The notes beneath the pieces were generated by a model. That model was not told where the DNA came from, did not search any database, and worked only from the letters and a program-made list of their open reading frames with translations. Both the position numbers and the translations under genes were made by a program. Shown piece by piece: positions 30,109-41,720 of a stretch of DNA of 64,000 nt. Every line of letters starts with the position of its first letter. The stretch's first letter is position 1. Origin of the DNA: Legionella sp. (GTDB lineage Bacteria; Pseudomonadota; Gammaproteobacteria; Legionellales; Legionellaceae); the NCBI GenBank assembly GCA_013911415.1, contig JACETI010000004.1:1-64000 (forward strand), read 5' to 3'.

Positions 30109-30992
30109 CTAGGTTTTAGATTCAACAACGAACGCGCAGCGTGTGAAGCATGAATCGCTCTTTCCTCTAGATGGTTTGTGGGCGTTTTTTTAGAAGGTAA
30201 GCTTGTGTAAAATTGAGATGCCGTTTTTGAAAAAAAAGAGGCACGAACGAGTTGCTGTGTAATCGATCGTGTTATTGGCGATGGATTATTTAAACGGCTC
30301 ATTTTGTTTAGAAGCCAGGCGCGACTTTGTGGTGAAGGATGGGTAGAAAGGAAAGATAAAACAGGGCTAGGTAAGCTAGCTAGGTAACTTGCTAGAGAGA
30401 GCCCAGATGAAGAACCTAATTTATCCACCATGCTTACATCAGCATCAATTTCCATGAGCTGGGCAATCGCGGTAAAAAAAATTTCTGTTAAAAGGATTTT
30501 CGCAATAAAGTTTAAACTCTCTCCTTTTTTGTAGCTCCGCCACAAACTTGTTGTCATAAGTGGTAACATAGCTCCGAATAGGGTGGCAAAGACTAAACCA
30601 TGTTCTTTCAAACAATGTGCTGCTTCGTGACCGGCGATCGCATATATTAAATGAAGGTCAATTAAATCCGGCCTTGAAATTAAAACAAGCGAGGCCTTCT
30701 TTTTTTTCTGGTAAAAATTAAATGTGCATGCATTGAAGCTGTGATTGTCTTTATCTCTATTAAAGATAACGTAAACAGGCCATTTAATTCCGAATGCTTG
30801 GAAAGCACGCGCTACGATTAAACCGATCAATTGCTCCAAATGTGCACGTTGCGGATCTTCTTCAGTTTCCAGATGCATTTCTTGAAGCAGGCGTTCTGCT
30901 AATTGGTTGCATTGTGTTCTATTAATGAAGCGCATGCACGCGATTGAAAAGAAAGTACTTGCTAGAATTTTGTAAAACGTTTTAGTTTTCAT
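30105..30992 (-). CDS. M48-family zinc metallopeptidase
   Basis: The zinc motif HEAAH (HExxH) lies in IAGHEAAHCLKEHG near residue 124, and a downstream MEIDADVSMVDKLG near residue 188 supplies the third ligand Glu, as in the M48 family (HtpX, BepA, Oma1). The N-terminus has a hydrophobic stretch that may be a signal peptide or anchor, and hydrophobic segments near residues 135-180 suggest membrane association. At 295 aa it lacks the TPR tail of BepA. It probably degrades or checks membrane or envelope proteins; the substrate is unknown. Confidence 0.85.
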   Translation of the reverse strand: MKTKTFYKILASTFFSIACMRFINRTQCNQLAERLLQEMHLETEEDPQRAHLEQLIGLIVARAFQAFGIKWPVYVIFNRDKDNHSFNACTFNFYQKKKKASLVLISRPDLIDLHLIYAIAGHEAAHCLKEHGLVFATLFGAMLPLMTTSLWRSYKKGESLNFIAKILLTEIFFTAIAQLMEIDADVSMVDKLGSSSGLSLASYLASLPSPVLSFLSTHPSPQSRAWLLNKMSRLNNPSPITRSITQQLVRASFFSKTASQFYTSLPSKKTPTNHLEERAIHASHAARSLLNLKPS

Positions 30993-31223
30993 CAGGGTAT
31001 TAGTGCATCCACAACCTTTTGAAAACCAATGTTAAAACAACCCATTAAAATAACAAGCACTTTGGATTTTATTCTATACTGCGGTCAGATTTTTAAAAAC
31101 CTGAAGGGGCTTTGTGAGGAATGAAAATTCTAATTTCCACTGCTCTTTTTTGATTTCTTGTTTTTAAGTAAGTTATTCCATAACATACTGCAATTAACTA
31201 AGCGGCCTCGTGAGATCGCAAAA

Positions 31224-32249
31224 ATGATTGAATTACGCGGCGTATCAAAACACTATGGAAAGGCTTTAGCACTATCAAAAATTAATTTATTTGTGCAAGA
31301 AGGAGAAATACTCGCCATTATTGGGAAGAGTGGCGCAGGCAAATCCTCTCTATTACGTTTAATGAATTTATTGATACAACCGGATACGGGTCAGATCATT
31401 ATCGATAATCAAGAGATTACACGATTGCCGATAGCCTGTTTGCGCGAAGCTCGTCACAAAATGGGAATGATTTTTCAGCAATTTAACTTGTTGGAGTCCA
31501 AAACCGTTTACGACAATATTGCACTTCCAATGCGTATTCAACAAATTGATGAAACTTTTATTCAAGAAAAAGTCGATGAGTTGCTGACTCTGATTGAAAT
31601 GAAAGAGAAGGTCAATCAATTTCCAGCTCAGCTTAGCGGGGGTCAAAAACAAAGGGTCGCCATTGCACGGGCGTTGAGTTGTTCCCCGAAAATTCTTCTA
31701 TGTGACGAAGCGACATCCGCGTTAGACCCTGAGACAACTCATGCGGTTTTAACATTGCTTAAAAAAATAAATCAACGTTATGGCATCACGATCGTTGTGG
31801 TAACGCATGAGATGAATGTGGTGAAACAACTTTGTCATCGGTTGGTGTTGATGCAAGCAGGGGAGATCCTGGAAACAGCTAGATTAACTGAAGTAATCAA
31901 CAAACCACAAAGCCAAGCTTGTCAAATGCTATATCGCCACTTAAGCCCGGCTCTTCCCCCAGCATTACAGGATGATTTATCACAACGACCGAATAATAAG
32001 CCGCTTATGCGTTTGTACTTTCAAGGTGAAAATGCAACAGCGCCTTTCATTAGTCAAATTAGTAGAGATTTAGCATTAGATATTAATATCTTGCTAGCCA
32101 ATATCGATTGTTTTGACGAAATGACCTGCGGGGTTATGGTCGTTGAATTAGAGGCTAATAAAGAACAACTTGAGCGATTTTCCCAAAAGTGTGCAGAATT
32201 TAATATTAGGGTGGAGATTATAGGGTATGTCACTGGTCACGTTTTCTGA
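31224..32249 (+). CDS. metN: Methionine ABC transporter ATP-binding protein MetN
   Basis: MetN powers uptake of methionine with MetI and MetQ. Walker A is GKSGAGKSS near residue 38, the ABC signature LSGGQKQR near residue 142, and Walker [12 protein letters not shown] near residue 162. A C-terminal NIL domain of about 90 residues, which senses methionine in this family, follows. The start at 31224 gives a 341-residue protein like E. coli MetN (343) that begins directly with the ABC domain. The end overlaps metI by 23 nt. No riboswitch or clear MetJ box was seen upstream. Confidence 0.94.
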   Translation: MIELRGVSKHYGKALALSKINLFVQEGEILAIIGKSGAGKSSLLRLMNLLIQPDTGQIIIDNQEITRLPIACLREARHKMGMIFQQFNLLESKTVYDNIALPMRIQQIDETFIQEKVDELLTLIEMKEKVNQFPAQLSGGQKQRVAIARALSCSPKILLCDEATSALDPETTHAVLTLLKKINQRYGITIVVVTHEMNVVKQLCHRLVLMQAGEILETARLTEVINKPQSQACQMLYRHLSPALPPALQDDLSQRPNNKPLMRLYFQGENATAPFISQISRDLALDINILLANIDCFDEMTCGVMVVELEANKEQLERFSQKCAEFNIRVEIIGYVTGHVF

Positions 32250-32919
32250 TCTACTAAATTTATTATGGGCTACCGCAGAAACGTGCTATATGGTGATAAT
32301 GAGCACGGTGTTGACCCTGTTAATGGGATTACCACTAGGTACATTGCTTTTTACCCATACAAAAATAAAACCTCACTTAGGTCTTCAGCGCATTCTTGCT
32401 GCGTTGATTAATATTGTCCGTTCTATCCCCTTCATAATTTTGTTGGTGTTACTGATCCCTCTCACCCGTTTCTTAGTCGGTACCTCCATTGGCATAAATG
32501 CAGCTGTTGTGCCTTTAGCGCTGGGTGCAACACCATTTTTTGCACGGCTGGTCGATAACGTTTATCGTGGTATTCCTGAAGGCTTGCTAGAGGCTGGCGC
32601 TGCCATGGGTGCAAACACCTGGCAAATGATTCGTTATATACTGTTACCTGAAGCATTACCGGCGTTATTACAAGCTGTGACGGTGACGGCTATCACGCTT
32701 GTTAATTATTCTGCGATGGCGGGTACCGTCGGTGGTGGCGGATTAGGTGATTTAGCCATACGTTATGGTTATCAGCGTTTTAACACAACGATGATGGTAG
32801 CAACGGTAGTCATCCTTATTTTGCTTGTTCAATTACTACAAACAGTGGGCGATTATTTCGTACAACAGCGTTTGCAAAAACGAGGGCAAGGGGCGAACAG
32901 TGAGCATATTTCTTCATAA
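32227..32919 (+). CDS. metI: Methionine ABC transporter permease MetI
   Basis: This 230-residue inner-membrane permease has about five helices and the binding-protein-dependent transport motif [20 protein letters not shown] near residues 121-140, which contacts MetN. The length is close to E. coli MetI (217). It overlaps metN at the start and metQ at the end, so the three genes form one operon. Confidence 0.94.
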   Translation: MSLVTFSDLLNLLWATAETCYMVIMSTVLTLLMGLPLGTLLFTHTKIKPHLGLQRILAALINIVRSIPFIILLVLLIPLTRFLVGTSIGINAAVVPLALGATPFFARLVDNVYRGIPEGLLEAGAAMGANTWQMIRYILLPEALPALLQAVTVTAITLVNYSAMAGTVGGGGLGDLAIRYGYQRFNTTMMVATVVILILLVQLLQTVGDYFVQQRLQKRGQGANSEHISS

Positions 32920-33733
32920 AATGGGCAAAACATTCATTAGAAACAATCGTCTTTCTCTATGGTTCTCAGGTCTACTTGCCTGTGCTTTGCTAGCTGGCTG
33001 TCATCGGGATTCGCCTGACACCCTTATTGTAGGCACTATTTCAGGTCCTGAGACGGAATTGGTGCAAGTTGCCAGTGAGGTTGCAAAAAAACAAGCAGGC
33101 TTACACATTAAAATCGTCGAGTTTAATGATTTTAATCGATTGAATACGGCGCTTAATGACGGTAGCTTGGATGCCAATGTTTACCAGCACCTTCCCTATC
33201 TTCAAGTAGCGATAGAAGTACAACATTACGATTTAGCAGTGATGGGTAAAACCTTTATTTACCCCACAGGCATTTATTCCAAAAAAATTCACCGTTTATC
33301 AAAATTAGCTGACAATGCATTGATTGCTATTCCCAACGATCCTAGCAATGAAACAAGGGCATTACGGCTATTGGAACAAGCAAGCTTAATTAAATTAAAG
33401 AACGCTACTGGCATGGTTTCAGAGACAGATATTGTGCAGAATGAAAAGCATTTACGGTTTAAAGCAATGGATGCTGCGCAATTGCCGCGGGTATTACCCG
33501 ATGTGGATGCAGCAATCATTAACACGACCTTTGCTATTCCAGCGGGCTTAAAGCCTCAGCAAGATGCCTTAATATTAGAAAATAAAAACTCTCCTTATGT
33601 GAATCTGATTGTAATTCGTCGCGACAGCAAGAAAAAAATACAGCTGGAGCAATTTGTTCATGCTTTTCAATCTCCTGAAGTCAAAGAAAAGGCAGATGCC
33701 TTATTTGGTGGTGCTGCGATTCCAGGCTGGTAA
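32900..33733 (+). CDS. metQ: Methionine-binding lipoprotein MetQ
   Basis: MetQ is the substrate-binding lipoprotein of the methionine transporter (NlpA family). The N-terminus has a hydrophobic signal ending in the lipobox LLAGC. Family motifs follow: TISGPETELVQVA near residue 45 and a DANVYQHLPYLQ block near residue 87. The GTG at 32900 is chosen because AAGGGG lies 6 nt upstream, giving 277 aa; an ATG at 32921 is possible. It overlaps metI by 20 nt. Confidence 0.93.
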   Translation: MSIFLHKMGKTFIRNNRLSLWFSGLLACALLAGCHRDSPDTLIVGTISGPETELVQVASEVAKKQAGLHIKIVEFNDFNRLNTALNDGSLDANVYQHLPYLQVAIEVQHYDLAVMGKTFIYPTGIYSKKIHRLSKLADNALIAIPNDPSNETRALRLLEQASLIKLKNATGMVSETDIVQNEKHLRFKAMDAAQLPRVLPDVDAAIINTTFAIPAGLKPQQDALILENKNSPYVNLIVIRRDSKKKIQLEQFVHAFQSPEVKEKADALFGGAAIPGW

Positions 33734-33807
33734 GATTAGTTTATCAGGTATGGCCTAAGGTGGCGGAATCCCTTGCAGAGGGGTATACTCCTTTCATTTC
33801 TTCCTAA

Positions 33808-35859
<2,052 letters not shown>

Positions 35860-35874
35860 CGACACGAATTCTTT

Positions 35875-36444
35875 TTAGGGCCTGTAACTTGAGATCTTAG
35901 GTTCAAAAAGTGCTTGTTGAAAATCTTCTACTGATATAAATGCGCAATCCTGGGGATGTGAAAGATTTGCAGTTTTCATAATCCAGGATAAAGAAGGGTT
36001 GGTCGAAAAGGTTTTTTTTCGCTGAGAAATGATGTCGACTTGTTTTGAGAAGCTCATCAATTGATCAAACAGAGCAAAGGGCATCTGTTTTAATAACGGT
36101 ACTGTTAACCCTAATTTAATCAGAGTAATTAAGGGATTATCGCGCGGTAGAATATGCCACTGGTTTATGGGCAAAGGGTTATTGTCGGATTCTAGCAAAC
36201 TCATTCGTCTGCCTTCTCCGAGATCTTCTTTCGGTGTGCTTTCACTTCTCTCTATACGATTAATAGTCTCTAGAATTTGTAACTCTTGTTTAATTAAGGC
36301 GCTGATGTGCCGATTGAATTCCTCTGTCTCAATGGCTGTTTGCATCTCCTCAAGGTGCGTTAGCAGTGTTTGATCGACACAAAAAGAATGATTTACTTTT
36401 TTGGATGGGCAACAGCCTATAAAATGAGCTAACCACGCAAGCAT
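35875..36444 (-). CDS. Small protein of unknown function
   Basis: I do not recognise this 189-residue protein. The N-terminus is hydrophobic and ends in Gly-Cys-Cys-Pro-Ser-Lys-Lys (residues 10-16), a Cys pair before basic residues that could be lipid-modified. A helical Glu-rich region follows at about 25-70, then a more hydrophobic part with Leu-rich helices at about 100-135. AGGGGA lies 6 nt before the ATG at 36444, so the start is good. It converges on fadH. It may belong with the effector-like genes that begin just beyond it. Confidence 0.7.
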   Translation of the reverse strand: MLAWLAHFIGCCPSKKVNHSFCVDQTLLTHLEEMQTAIETEEFNRHISALIKQELQILETINRIERSESTPKEDLGEGRRMSLLESDNNPLPINQWHILPRDNPLITLIKLGLTVPLLKQMPFALFDQLMSFSKQVDIISQRKKTFSTNPSLSWIMKTANLSHPQDCAFISVEDFQQALFEPKISSYRP

Positions 36445-36605
36445 TTATTTCCCCTGAAAGCTAAGTCCTTTAGACACTTTAATATCGGTTCATGATGAAT
36501 ATTTCAAGGGTAAACAGCATTTTTTAGATGGTTCTACTTAATGGTAAAAAAGCTCAACTAGATAAATACTATTCAAATCAAGCGCCTTTAAATTTCGTTC
36601 AACAC

Positions 36606-36634
36606 TTAACAGCCAAATCGTTTAAATTTATAAT
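36606..36634 (+). promoter_or_regulatory. Predicted strong promoter of the first cluster gene
   Basis: TTAACA (36606-36611) and TATAAT (36629-36634) are 17 bases apart. The -10 box ends exactly 27 nt before the ATG at 36662. The next two genes have the same -10 to ATG distance and the fourth has 26 nt. Confidence 0.7.
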
Positions 36635-36661
36635 TTTGTTTTATTTTTCATAAGTGCTCAA

Positions 36662-38533
36662 ATGAAATACAGTGAAATTTTTCCAAATCAAGTAAGCCTT
36701 TTTCCGTATGCAAAAGAATTACTTGAAATACTTAGCATAGTTAAGACTAGAGATATTGAGGAGACATTAGCGGCTATAAAATTGTGTTTAGAACAATATT
36801 CACGAAAAAATTCAAATCGCATGGGTCGGAATGCTATTTTTCTATCGATTGGCCCAAACATGATGAATATATTACTAACGAGCTATTTGGCTGCCGCCGG
36901 TGAGTGCTTAACGGGTAATTCTTTATCAACGAGAGGATTTTACCCTCCCATTCGAAATTTTCTAACGGCGGTTGGTTTTGACACCCTAAAAAGGCGCACT
37001 CATTTTCGCCAGCACATTACTGGCAGTGAAGAACATATGCGTGCGTATGGAAATCTTTTTAAAATCGCTGCACAACCTGAAAATTCAACTATTGTGAGTG
37101 CAGCAGATAAAGAGTCTTTAAGGTCCACTTATAAGAGGGCAAACAGCTTTCAAGATGCCGTGCGAATGTTGTTTAAAAATAATACGGATGAAGAGCTTTT
37201 TAACCTTTTTAAAGTGCAATATGAACGAATGATAGAACACCGGCAAGTGAATGGCTATTATGCTAAAACTATCAAAAACTTAACCGTGGGATCGGTTATC
37301 CTCGATATTTTGCTGGCCAATCCGCAGGACTGGCAGCTGTACTACCGCAAGCAGATATCGAGAATCGGCAAGAATGAGTTCAGTTCGAAATATTTGAATC
37401 TCCGAAGATACTTCTGGACATTGCCAAGACCTAAAAATCTAGAGAAGGTGCTTAAAACGACGATTACACAACCTGCTCTCTCAGCGAAATTTTTCAAAGG
37501 GGCTAATGGTGTTAATTTTGGACAGGCGAATCTAGATCCAGCTGAGGCGGATTACAGCGATAGAGTGTGTTCAAATATAAACATAAAACGGGGGTGGGCA
37601 TTTGAGCCTCAGGCTAATCAGCAAGAAAACGTTGGAGAATCTCTGAATAAAAAGCTCAAAGGTAACTTTGAAACTGTGATTGTCCCTAGGGGCGATGAGG
37701 GCAGAGATAGGGGCCACCACTCACCACCAAAGAAGGTACATAAGCCCTATCAAGAAGGCTACAGAGCTATCTCATGTCCAGAATTAAACGTAATTATTGA
37801 TAAATATACCAATCAAGCTGATATTGCAACGACATTAAGTGAGATAAAAGAATGGCTCATAAGATATAAAGCATCACATCATTCAACCTCTATTAGCAAA
37901 GCTTTTCTAAGCATCGGTTCCGAAAAAATAGCGGCATTGCTTACCCAGTATTTAACGGCTGAAAATGAACAGCTACCCCTATTCTTGCAGCCAAAAATTA
38001 TTGATAGTAACCTACTACAATCAATTCCTTATGACGGTAATGGATTTGCGAAACCTATCAAATCGTTTTTAGGAAAACTCGGGTTTACACCGCTAGATGT
38101 CCTTTACTTGCGTCGGTTCTTCGATGAATATAAAGATCTATTGAAACAATTCGCCGAAATATTAAGGATTGAGGAAAAACAACCTAAGGAAAGAAAACGG
38201 TTATCAACATTATCTAATGAAATGGCTTTAACCTTAGAAAATACCTTAATAGAAAAAAAATCACATAATTTACAAACGTCGCCTTTTATTCAGAAGCCGA
38301 GCCAGAGTGATCTATTACCTTCGAATAATAAGGAAACATCGCTGGCCCAATTACTATGCAAGCAAGGGTTCGCTCCCCAATTACCTAGGATGCTAAATAA
38401 AAATGAGCAACCAGCTGATCGCTCACAAAAGGGCATTGGTGATTTTGGGCTTTTTGGTAGAAGAGTTTCCTCGCATCGGCTTAAAACAACCTCGATGATT
38501 GATAGGACAGAATCTAATTTTATTAAAAAATAA
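36662..38533 (+). CDS. Two copies of an unrecognised domain; candidate effector family member
   Basis: This 623-residue protein has no signal peptide or membrane helix. A domain of about 120-145 residues occurs twice, near residues 15-140 and 370-515. Its core is: S-K/R-x-x-F-L-S-I-G, then a helix with ILL/ALL-T-x-Y-L, then GF-x-x-P-I-x-x-F-L-x-x-[VL]-GF, then a basic helix. Between the copies is a module with LFKVQYERM near residue 180, also seen in the fourth gene of the cluster. Near the end stands KGIGDFGLFGRR (about residue 588), matched in the next gene. I know no family with this domain. No ribosome binding site stands out. A role as a secreted substrate is inferred from context. Confidence 0.85.
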   Translation: MKYSEIFPNQVSLFPYAKELLEILSIVKTRDIEETLAAIKLCLEQYSRKNSNRMGRNAIFLSIGPNMMNILLTSYLAAAGECLTGNSLSTRGFYPPIRNFLTAVGFDTLKRRTHFRQHITGSEEHMRAYGNLFKIAAQPENSTIVSAADKESLRSTYKRANSFQDAVRMLFKNNTDEELFNLFKVQYERMIEHRQVNGYYAKTIKNLTVGSVILDILLANPQDWQLYYRKQISRIGKNEFSSKYLNLRRYFWTLPRPKNLEKVLKTTITQPALSAKFFKGANGVNFGQANLDPAEADYSDRVCSNINIKRGWAFEPQANQQENVGESLNKKLKGNFETVIVPRGDEGRDRGHHSPPKKVHKPYQEGYRAISCPELNVIIDKYTNQADIATTLSEIKEWLIRYKASHHSTSISKAFLSIGSEKIAALLTQYLTAENEQLPLFLQPKIIDSNLLQSIPYDGNGFAKPIKSFLGKLGFTPLDVLYLRRFFDEYKDLLKQFAEILRIEEKQPKERKRLSTLSNEMALTLENTLIEKKSHNLQTSPFIQKPSQSDLLPSNNKETSLAQLLCKQGFAPQLPRMLNKNEQPADRSQKGIGDFGLFGRRVSSHRLKTTSMIDRTESNFIKK

Positions 38534-38591
38534 GGTAAAAATTAGCCGATAATCATAGATTGTGTTTTATTAAAAAGACAATAAGAGTAAC

Positions 38592-38624
38592 TTAACAACT
38601 TATAGCTAATTTTTAAGTTATAAT
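38592..38624 (+). promoter_or_regulatory. Predicted promoter of the second cluster gene
   Basis: TATAAT at 38619-38624 ends 27 nt before the ATG at 38652. A TTAACA at 38592-38597 is the best -35 but lies 21 bases away, longer than usual, so the -35 is uncertain. The stretch between the -10 and the ATG resembles that of the first cluster gene. Confidence 0.5.
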
Positions 38625-38651
38625 GATATTTTATATACCGTAAATGCCGAC

Positions 38652-39824
38652 ATGAAGAACCTAGATGAAAAAAATGCAAGTTTAATTAAAGAAGGTGCTA
38701 GCCAACAAGCACTACTTACAAGCGATTCGAGACCAAGTAGAAATTGTTTATCTGTATTTAAAAGAACTGTTCCTCAAGAGCAGAAAGAAAGCCAATCTAA
38801 AACTGTGACAAGGGGTAAAAAATATAATAAACAATCTTTAGGCGATGCTTTAACAGCAATTGAGGCAGAAAAACCTTCGATTCTAACCAGACGTCCCCCT
38901 GATAGGGAGGTATTAGACACAAAGGAAGAACAAAGACTTGTAAAAAAAATCAAAAATCAGGAGAGAGAGACCGAGATTCCGATAAAAATAGAACAAAGTG
39001 TGAATGAGTATGAATTCCCTCTTGAGGAATTTACGATAAAACTCAAGAAGGGCTCCTTGCAAATCGGGGCTATATCTGAATTAAATGAGATTATTCAGTC
39101 ACATTTCGATGAGAAAAACATCGAGATTTTGTTCGGTGCTCTTCGAACGTTTCTACAAACGCATAAAAACATAACGCATAATAATTCGATGAGTAAAGCT
39201 TTATTGGCGCTGGGCCCAATTACAATCCGTGCACTATTGATTAAGCAATTACTAGCTCTGGGGCACGAGAAAAAATCTGTTCAAGGATCTGAAGGCGATG
39301 TACCCAAATCGTTACATGAAATCATTCAAGAGCAAGATCGTTACAATACCTTACTAGATGCCATCTCTCCGGCGTCCATGGGTTTCCCGAAGCCAATTGT
39401 AAATTTACTTGAAAACCTTGGTTTTAAAGACACAGATAAAAGATCTCTCCGTAAGATATTAAACGATAATAGTGAAGTATTTCGCAAGTACGCCTCCATA
39501 CTCAAACTTCAAAAAAGCAAACCGAGAATGCGCAAATGTGACGTTGTTCGAAACGATATGGAGGCTACAGGGGATTTAATCCATGTGAATAAAGAAAACT
39601 TGATGGATTTTATGAAGAATATGTTCCAACTTGCCCAATCTAGTCAACTTGGAGCGATGGAGGTAGAATATCAACCAACAAGAGTGCCTAATAACCAGCC
39701 ATACAAAGGTATTGGCGATTGGGGGCTTTATGGTAAAAAGGCGGTGCCTTCTAAAGCTAAAGAGGTTGAACAGAGGCAGGGTTGTGATATTGAAAGCGAC
39801 TACGCGGCAAACTCCAATAAATGA
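38652..39824 (+). CDS. One copy of the cluster domain; candidate effector
   Basis: This 390-residue protein has a Lys/Glu-rich, probably disordered N-terminal part (about 1-135), then one copy of the domain at about 140-295: MSKALLALGPITIRALL, then GFPKPIVNLLENLGF, then a basic LRKIL helix. Near residue 351 it has KGIGDWGLYGKK, the counterpart of KGIGDFGLFGRR in the preceding protein, in both cases 35-39 residues from the C-terminus. No signal peptide or known catalytic motif. It is a diverged paralogue of the gene upstream; function unknown. Confidence 0.85.
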   Translation: MKNLDEKNASLIKEGASQQALLTSDSRPSRNCLSVFKRTVPQEQKESQSKTVTRGKKYNKQSLGDALTAIEAEKPSILTRRPPDREVLDTKEEQRLVKKIKNQERETEIPIKIEQSVNEYEFPLEEFTIKLKKGSLQIGAISELNEIIQSHFDEKNIEILFGALRTFLQTHKNITHNNSMSKALLALGPITIRALLIKQLLALGHEKKSVQGSEGDVPKSLHEIIQEQDRYNTLLDAISPASMGFPKPIVNLLENLGFKDTDKRSLRKILNDNSEVFRKYASILKLQKSKPRMRKCDVVRNDMEATGDLIHVNKENLMDFMKNMFQLAQSSQLGAMEVEYQPTRVPNNQPYKGIGDWGLYGKKAVPSKAKEVEQRQGCDIESDYAANSNK

Positions 39825-39832
39825 TAGAAAAC

Positions 39833-39863
39833 AGCAACCCCAACTTGCGAGGGGCTACTTTTT
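39833..39863 (+). terminator. Weak intrinsic terminator
   Basis: A short stem CCCC (39838-39841) with GGGG (39851-39854) and a 9-base loop is followed after four bases by TTTTT. It starts 9 bases after the stop codon of the second cluster gene. Confidence 0.4.
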
Positions 39864-40081
39864 ACCCTTCACCTAATTTTCAAAACGACTATTGAACAAT
39901 TACATTTGTTATTGAATTTTAACAAAATTGCTATTATTTAGAACATAGATAAACAGGCAATCTGTTTATCTTAAATGGCATACACCAGTTGTGAGCATGC
40001 AGAAATGAGAACCGAATAAACGTTAACCCATTTCATAATAGAACGGAATCCATACTGCGAAGCGTGAGTTTAGAATAATTT

Positions 40082-40111
40082 TTTACATTATTTTCAAAAT
40101 TGAACTATAAT
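40082..40111 (+). promoter_or_regulatory. Predicted promoter of the third cluster gene
   Basis: TTTACA (40082-40087) and TATAAT (40106-40111) are 18 bases apart. The -10 ends 27 nt before the ATG at 40139. The TATAATGAT start with ATTTTAT following is shared with the second cluster gene. Confidence 0.65.
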
Positions 40112-40138
40112 GATCATTTTATTTGTTAATTTTTTGTT

Positions 40139-41503
40139 ATGAATGATGATCTCTGCCTGCAAGTAAATAGTCCAAAATCAAGTGCGATTTTTTTAGCCTT
40201 TCCTAAAACTTCGCCGAGCCTAAGCGTTAGCGATAAAAGCGAAGAGGAAACAAATGCGCTGGAAATAATTTCAAAAAAGATGAAAGGAAATAATCTGAAA
40301 TCTCCGTTAATTACACAAAACCAAAAAAAAGAGAGTGATGACCAACTTAAAAAAACATCTGGAAACAAAAGTAAAAAACTAACTCTGAAAGATAGAGTCA
40401 AGGCCGTTTCAAGGCAATTAAATGCAGTGATTGACGATTGGAAAGATGACGTTGATCGAGAGCGAGCACTAGAGAAGATCCGACAAGATTTAGAAAACTC
40501 TCGAGAGAAGCAGAACATAGGGGATGCCGTTCTAAGCCAAGCTTTTTTAGAGATTGGCCCAAAAAGAATGAGCAAGTTGGTTAAGTTGCATGCGAATCAA
40601 CCAAATGGTATTGATGAAATAACTATTCCTGTTGAGAAAGGGTTTCCCAAAGCGATCGAAAACTTTATTACTGTACTCGGTTTTGATACAGGACCACGTA
40701 GAACTGCGCTTCGACAGGTTCTCGATAAATCAGAAAGGTTATTCCACTCATTTTCTCCGATATTGGGTTTGAAAAAGAAAGAGAAAAATGGCAAGTCAAA
40801 ATCTCGAACCGATCTCTCTGGCAAACTTTTTGAAATCTTGGAAGGTAAAAAGACAGCACCGGAAAAGCTCGAGGGTGTGCGCGATTTCGTAGAGCTATAC
40901 AAGCATCGACAGTTCGAAAGTTTATTGGGGTGTTTCTTAAAGCTACCCTTTGAAACCCAAAAGGATATTTTTACCCACTATCAAAGTAAAAAGTTGTGTT
41001 CGGAGAGCAAGTGTTTGCAGTTCAGGCAAATTTTAGGCGGTATCATCAAACCAGATCTAACTGATTCAGAAAAGGTTGCTTGGGTGTCTAAAGCGAAATC
41101 AAATAATCAGGTTGCCTACGATCTATTAAAAAAGCATGTATTCGAGAAGCCGCAAGATCAACCAACGAGTAAACAAGCTAGGATGCTGATCCACGCCACT
41201 TTTTTGGTCAAGTTGGATCCACCTGAGCCCTCAAATCTTGACCCTTTAAATCCTCTCGCTTCTTTTTACAGGGCTTACAATCAATTAGTACTTTCCTATA
41301 ACAATTCAGGATTAAGTAACAATTCATTGTTCAGGGGAAGTGCTCAAAAGGGGAAGAACCTTTGTCCTAAAAGCTCTTCAAAAGGATTTGCGAACTATAA
41401 TGCGCACACTATTTTTCAACCGGTAAACTCATTAACTGAAGCAATGACTAGCGAAAATAAAAATACGGAACAGAGTACGGTGTCTGCCATTACCGGTCTT
41501 TAA
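40139..41503 (+). CDS. One copy of the cluster domain plus a helical C-terminal part; candidate effector
   Basis: This 454-residue basic protein begins with a Ser/Lys-rich tail, then has one copy of the domain at about 90-220: LSQAFLEIGPKRMSKLV, GFPKAIENFITVLGF, then RTALRQVLDKSERLF. The rest (about 230-400) is helical, with PFETQKDIFTHYQ near residue 275, which resembles the ESRHALFKAQY module in the next gene. It lacks the KGIGD motif of the first two proteins. No signal peptide or membrane helix. No good ribosome binding site precedes the ATG. Function unknown. Confidence 0.85.
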   Translation: MNDDLCLQVNSPKSSAIFLAFPKTSPSLSVSDKSEEETNALEIISKKMKGNNLKSPLITQNQKKESDDQLKKTSGNKSKKLTLKDRVKAVSRQLNAVIDDWKDDVDRERALEKIRQDLENSREKQNIGDAVLSQAFLEIGPKRMSKLVKLHANQPNGIDEITIPVEKGFPKAIENFITVLGFDTGPRRTALRQVLDKSERLFHSFSPILGLKKKEKNGKSKSRTDLSGKLFEILEGKKTAPEKLEGVRDFVELYKHRQFESLLGCFLKLPFETQKDIFTHYQSKKLCSESKCLQFRQILGGIIKPDLTDSEKVAWVSKAKSNNQVAYDLLKKHVFEKPQDQPTSKQARMLIHATFLVKLDPPEPSNLDPLNPLASFYRAYNQLVLSYNNSGLSNNSLFRGSAQKGKNLCPKSSSKGFANYNAHTIFQPVNSLTEAMTSENKNTEQSTVSAITGL

Positions 41504-41510
41504 TCTAGAG

Positions 41511-41530
41511 ATGGGTGCGCCCATTTGTTT
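41511..41530 (+). terminator. Short hairpin after the third cluster gene
   Basis: ATGGG and CCCAT with a 4-base TGCG loop (41511-41524), followed by TTGTTT. It stands 8 bases after the stop codon and may act with the stronger hairpin at 41541. Confidence 0.4.
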
Positions 41531-41540
41531 CAATTCAAGT

Positions 41541-41583
41541 ACCCGCGCTGGCAGGAAGCCAGCTTAAAAAGGGTTCTTTTTTT
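41541..41583 (+). terminator. Intrinsic terminator
   Basis: A GC-rich stem GCTGGC (41547-41552) and GCCAGC (41558-41563) with a 5-base loop sits inside a weaker ACCC/GGGT pairing (41541-41544, 41571-41574). A run of seven T residues follows at 41577-41583. It separates the third and fourth cluster genes, so the fourth needs its own promoter. Confidence 0.7.
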
Positions 41584-41690
41584 AAGAGTTTGCTCCTAAT
41601 ATTCTTCAATAAAGAAATTTCGAAAGTTCAAAAAACCCTTCCGAATACCCCCTTTCGACGTATAATTATTTATCAATTATTGTAAATTTT

Positions 41691-41720
41691 TTGTATTTTT
41701 TGTTATATTTATTCTATAAT
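41691..41720 (+). promoter_or_regulatory. Predicted promoter of the fourth cluster gene
   Basis: TTGTAT (41691-41696) and TATAAT (41715-41720) are 18 bases apart. The -10 ends 26 nt before the ATG at 41747, nearly the same distance as in the three genes upstream. Confidence 0.6.

Larger units (their letters stand above)
39825..40138. other. Intergenic region, 314 bases
   Basis: It holds a weak terminator at 39833-39863 and the promoter at 40082-40111, both listed separately. The rest is AT-rich with no reading frame or RNA gene that I can support. Confidence 0.5.

Noticed and set aside
30993-31223. SAM riboswitch or leader peptide before metN
   Set aside because: No SAM-riboswitch core was seen. 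A 10-codon frame at 31121 with a GAGG upstream is too short and has no repeated Met codons, so a leader peptide cannot be supported.
36590-38624. PmrA-type CTTAA direct repeats before the cluster genes
   Set aside because: CTTAA sequences occur before the first two genes, but the second half-sites are not at the spacing known from Legionella and Coxiella PmrA sites.
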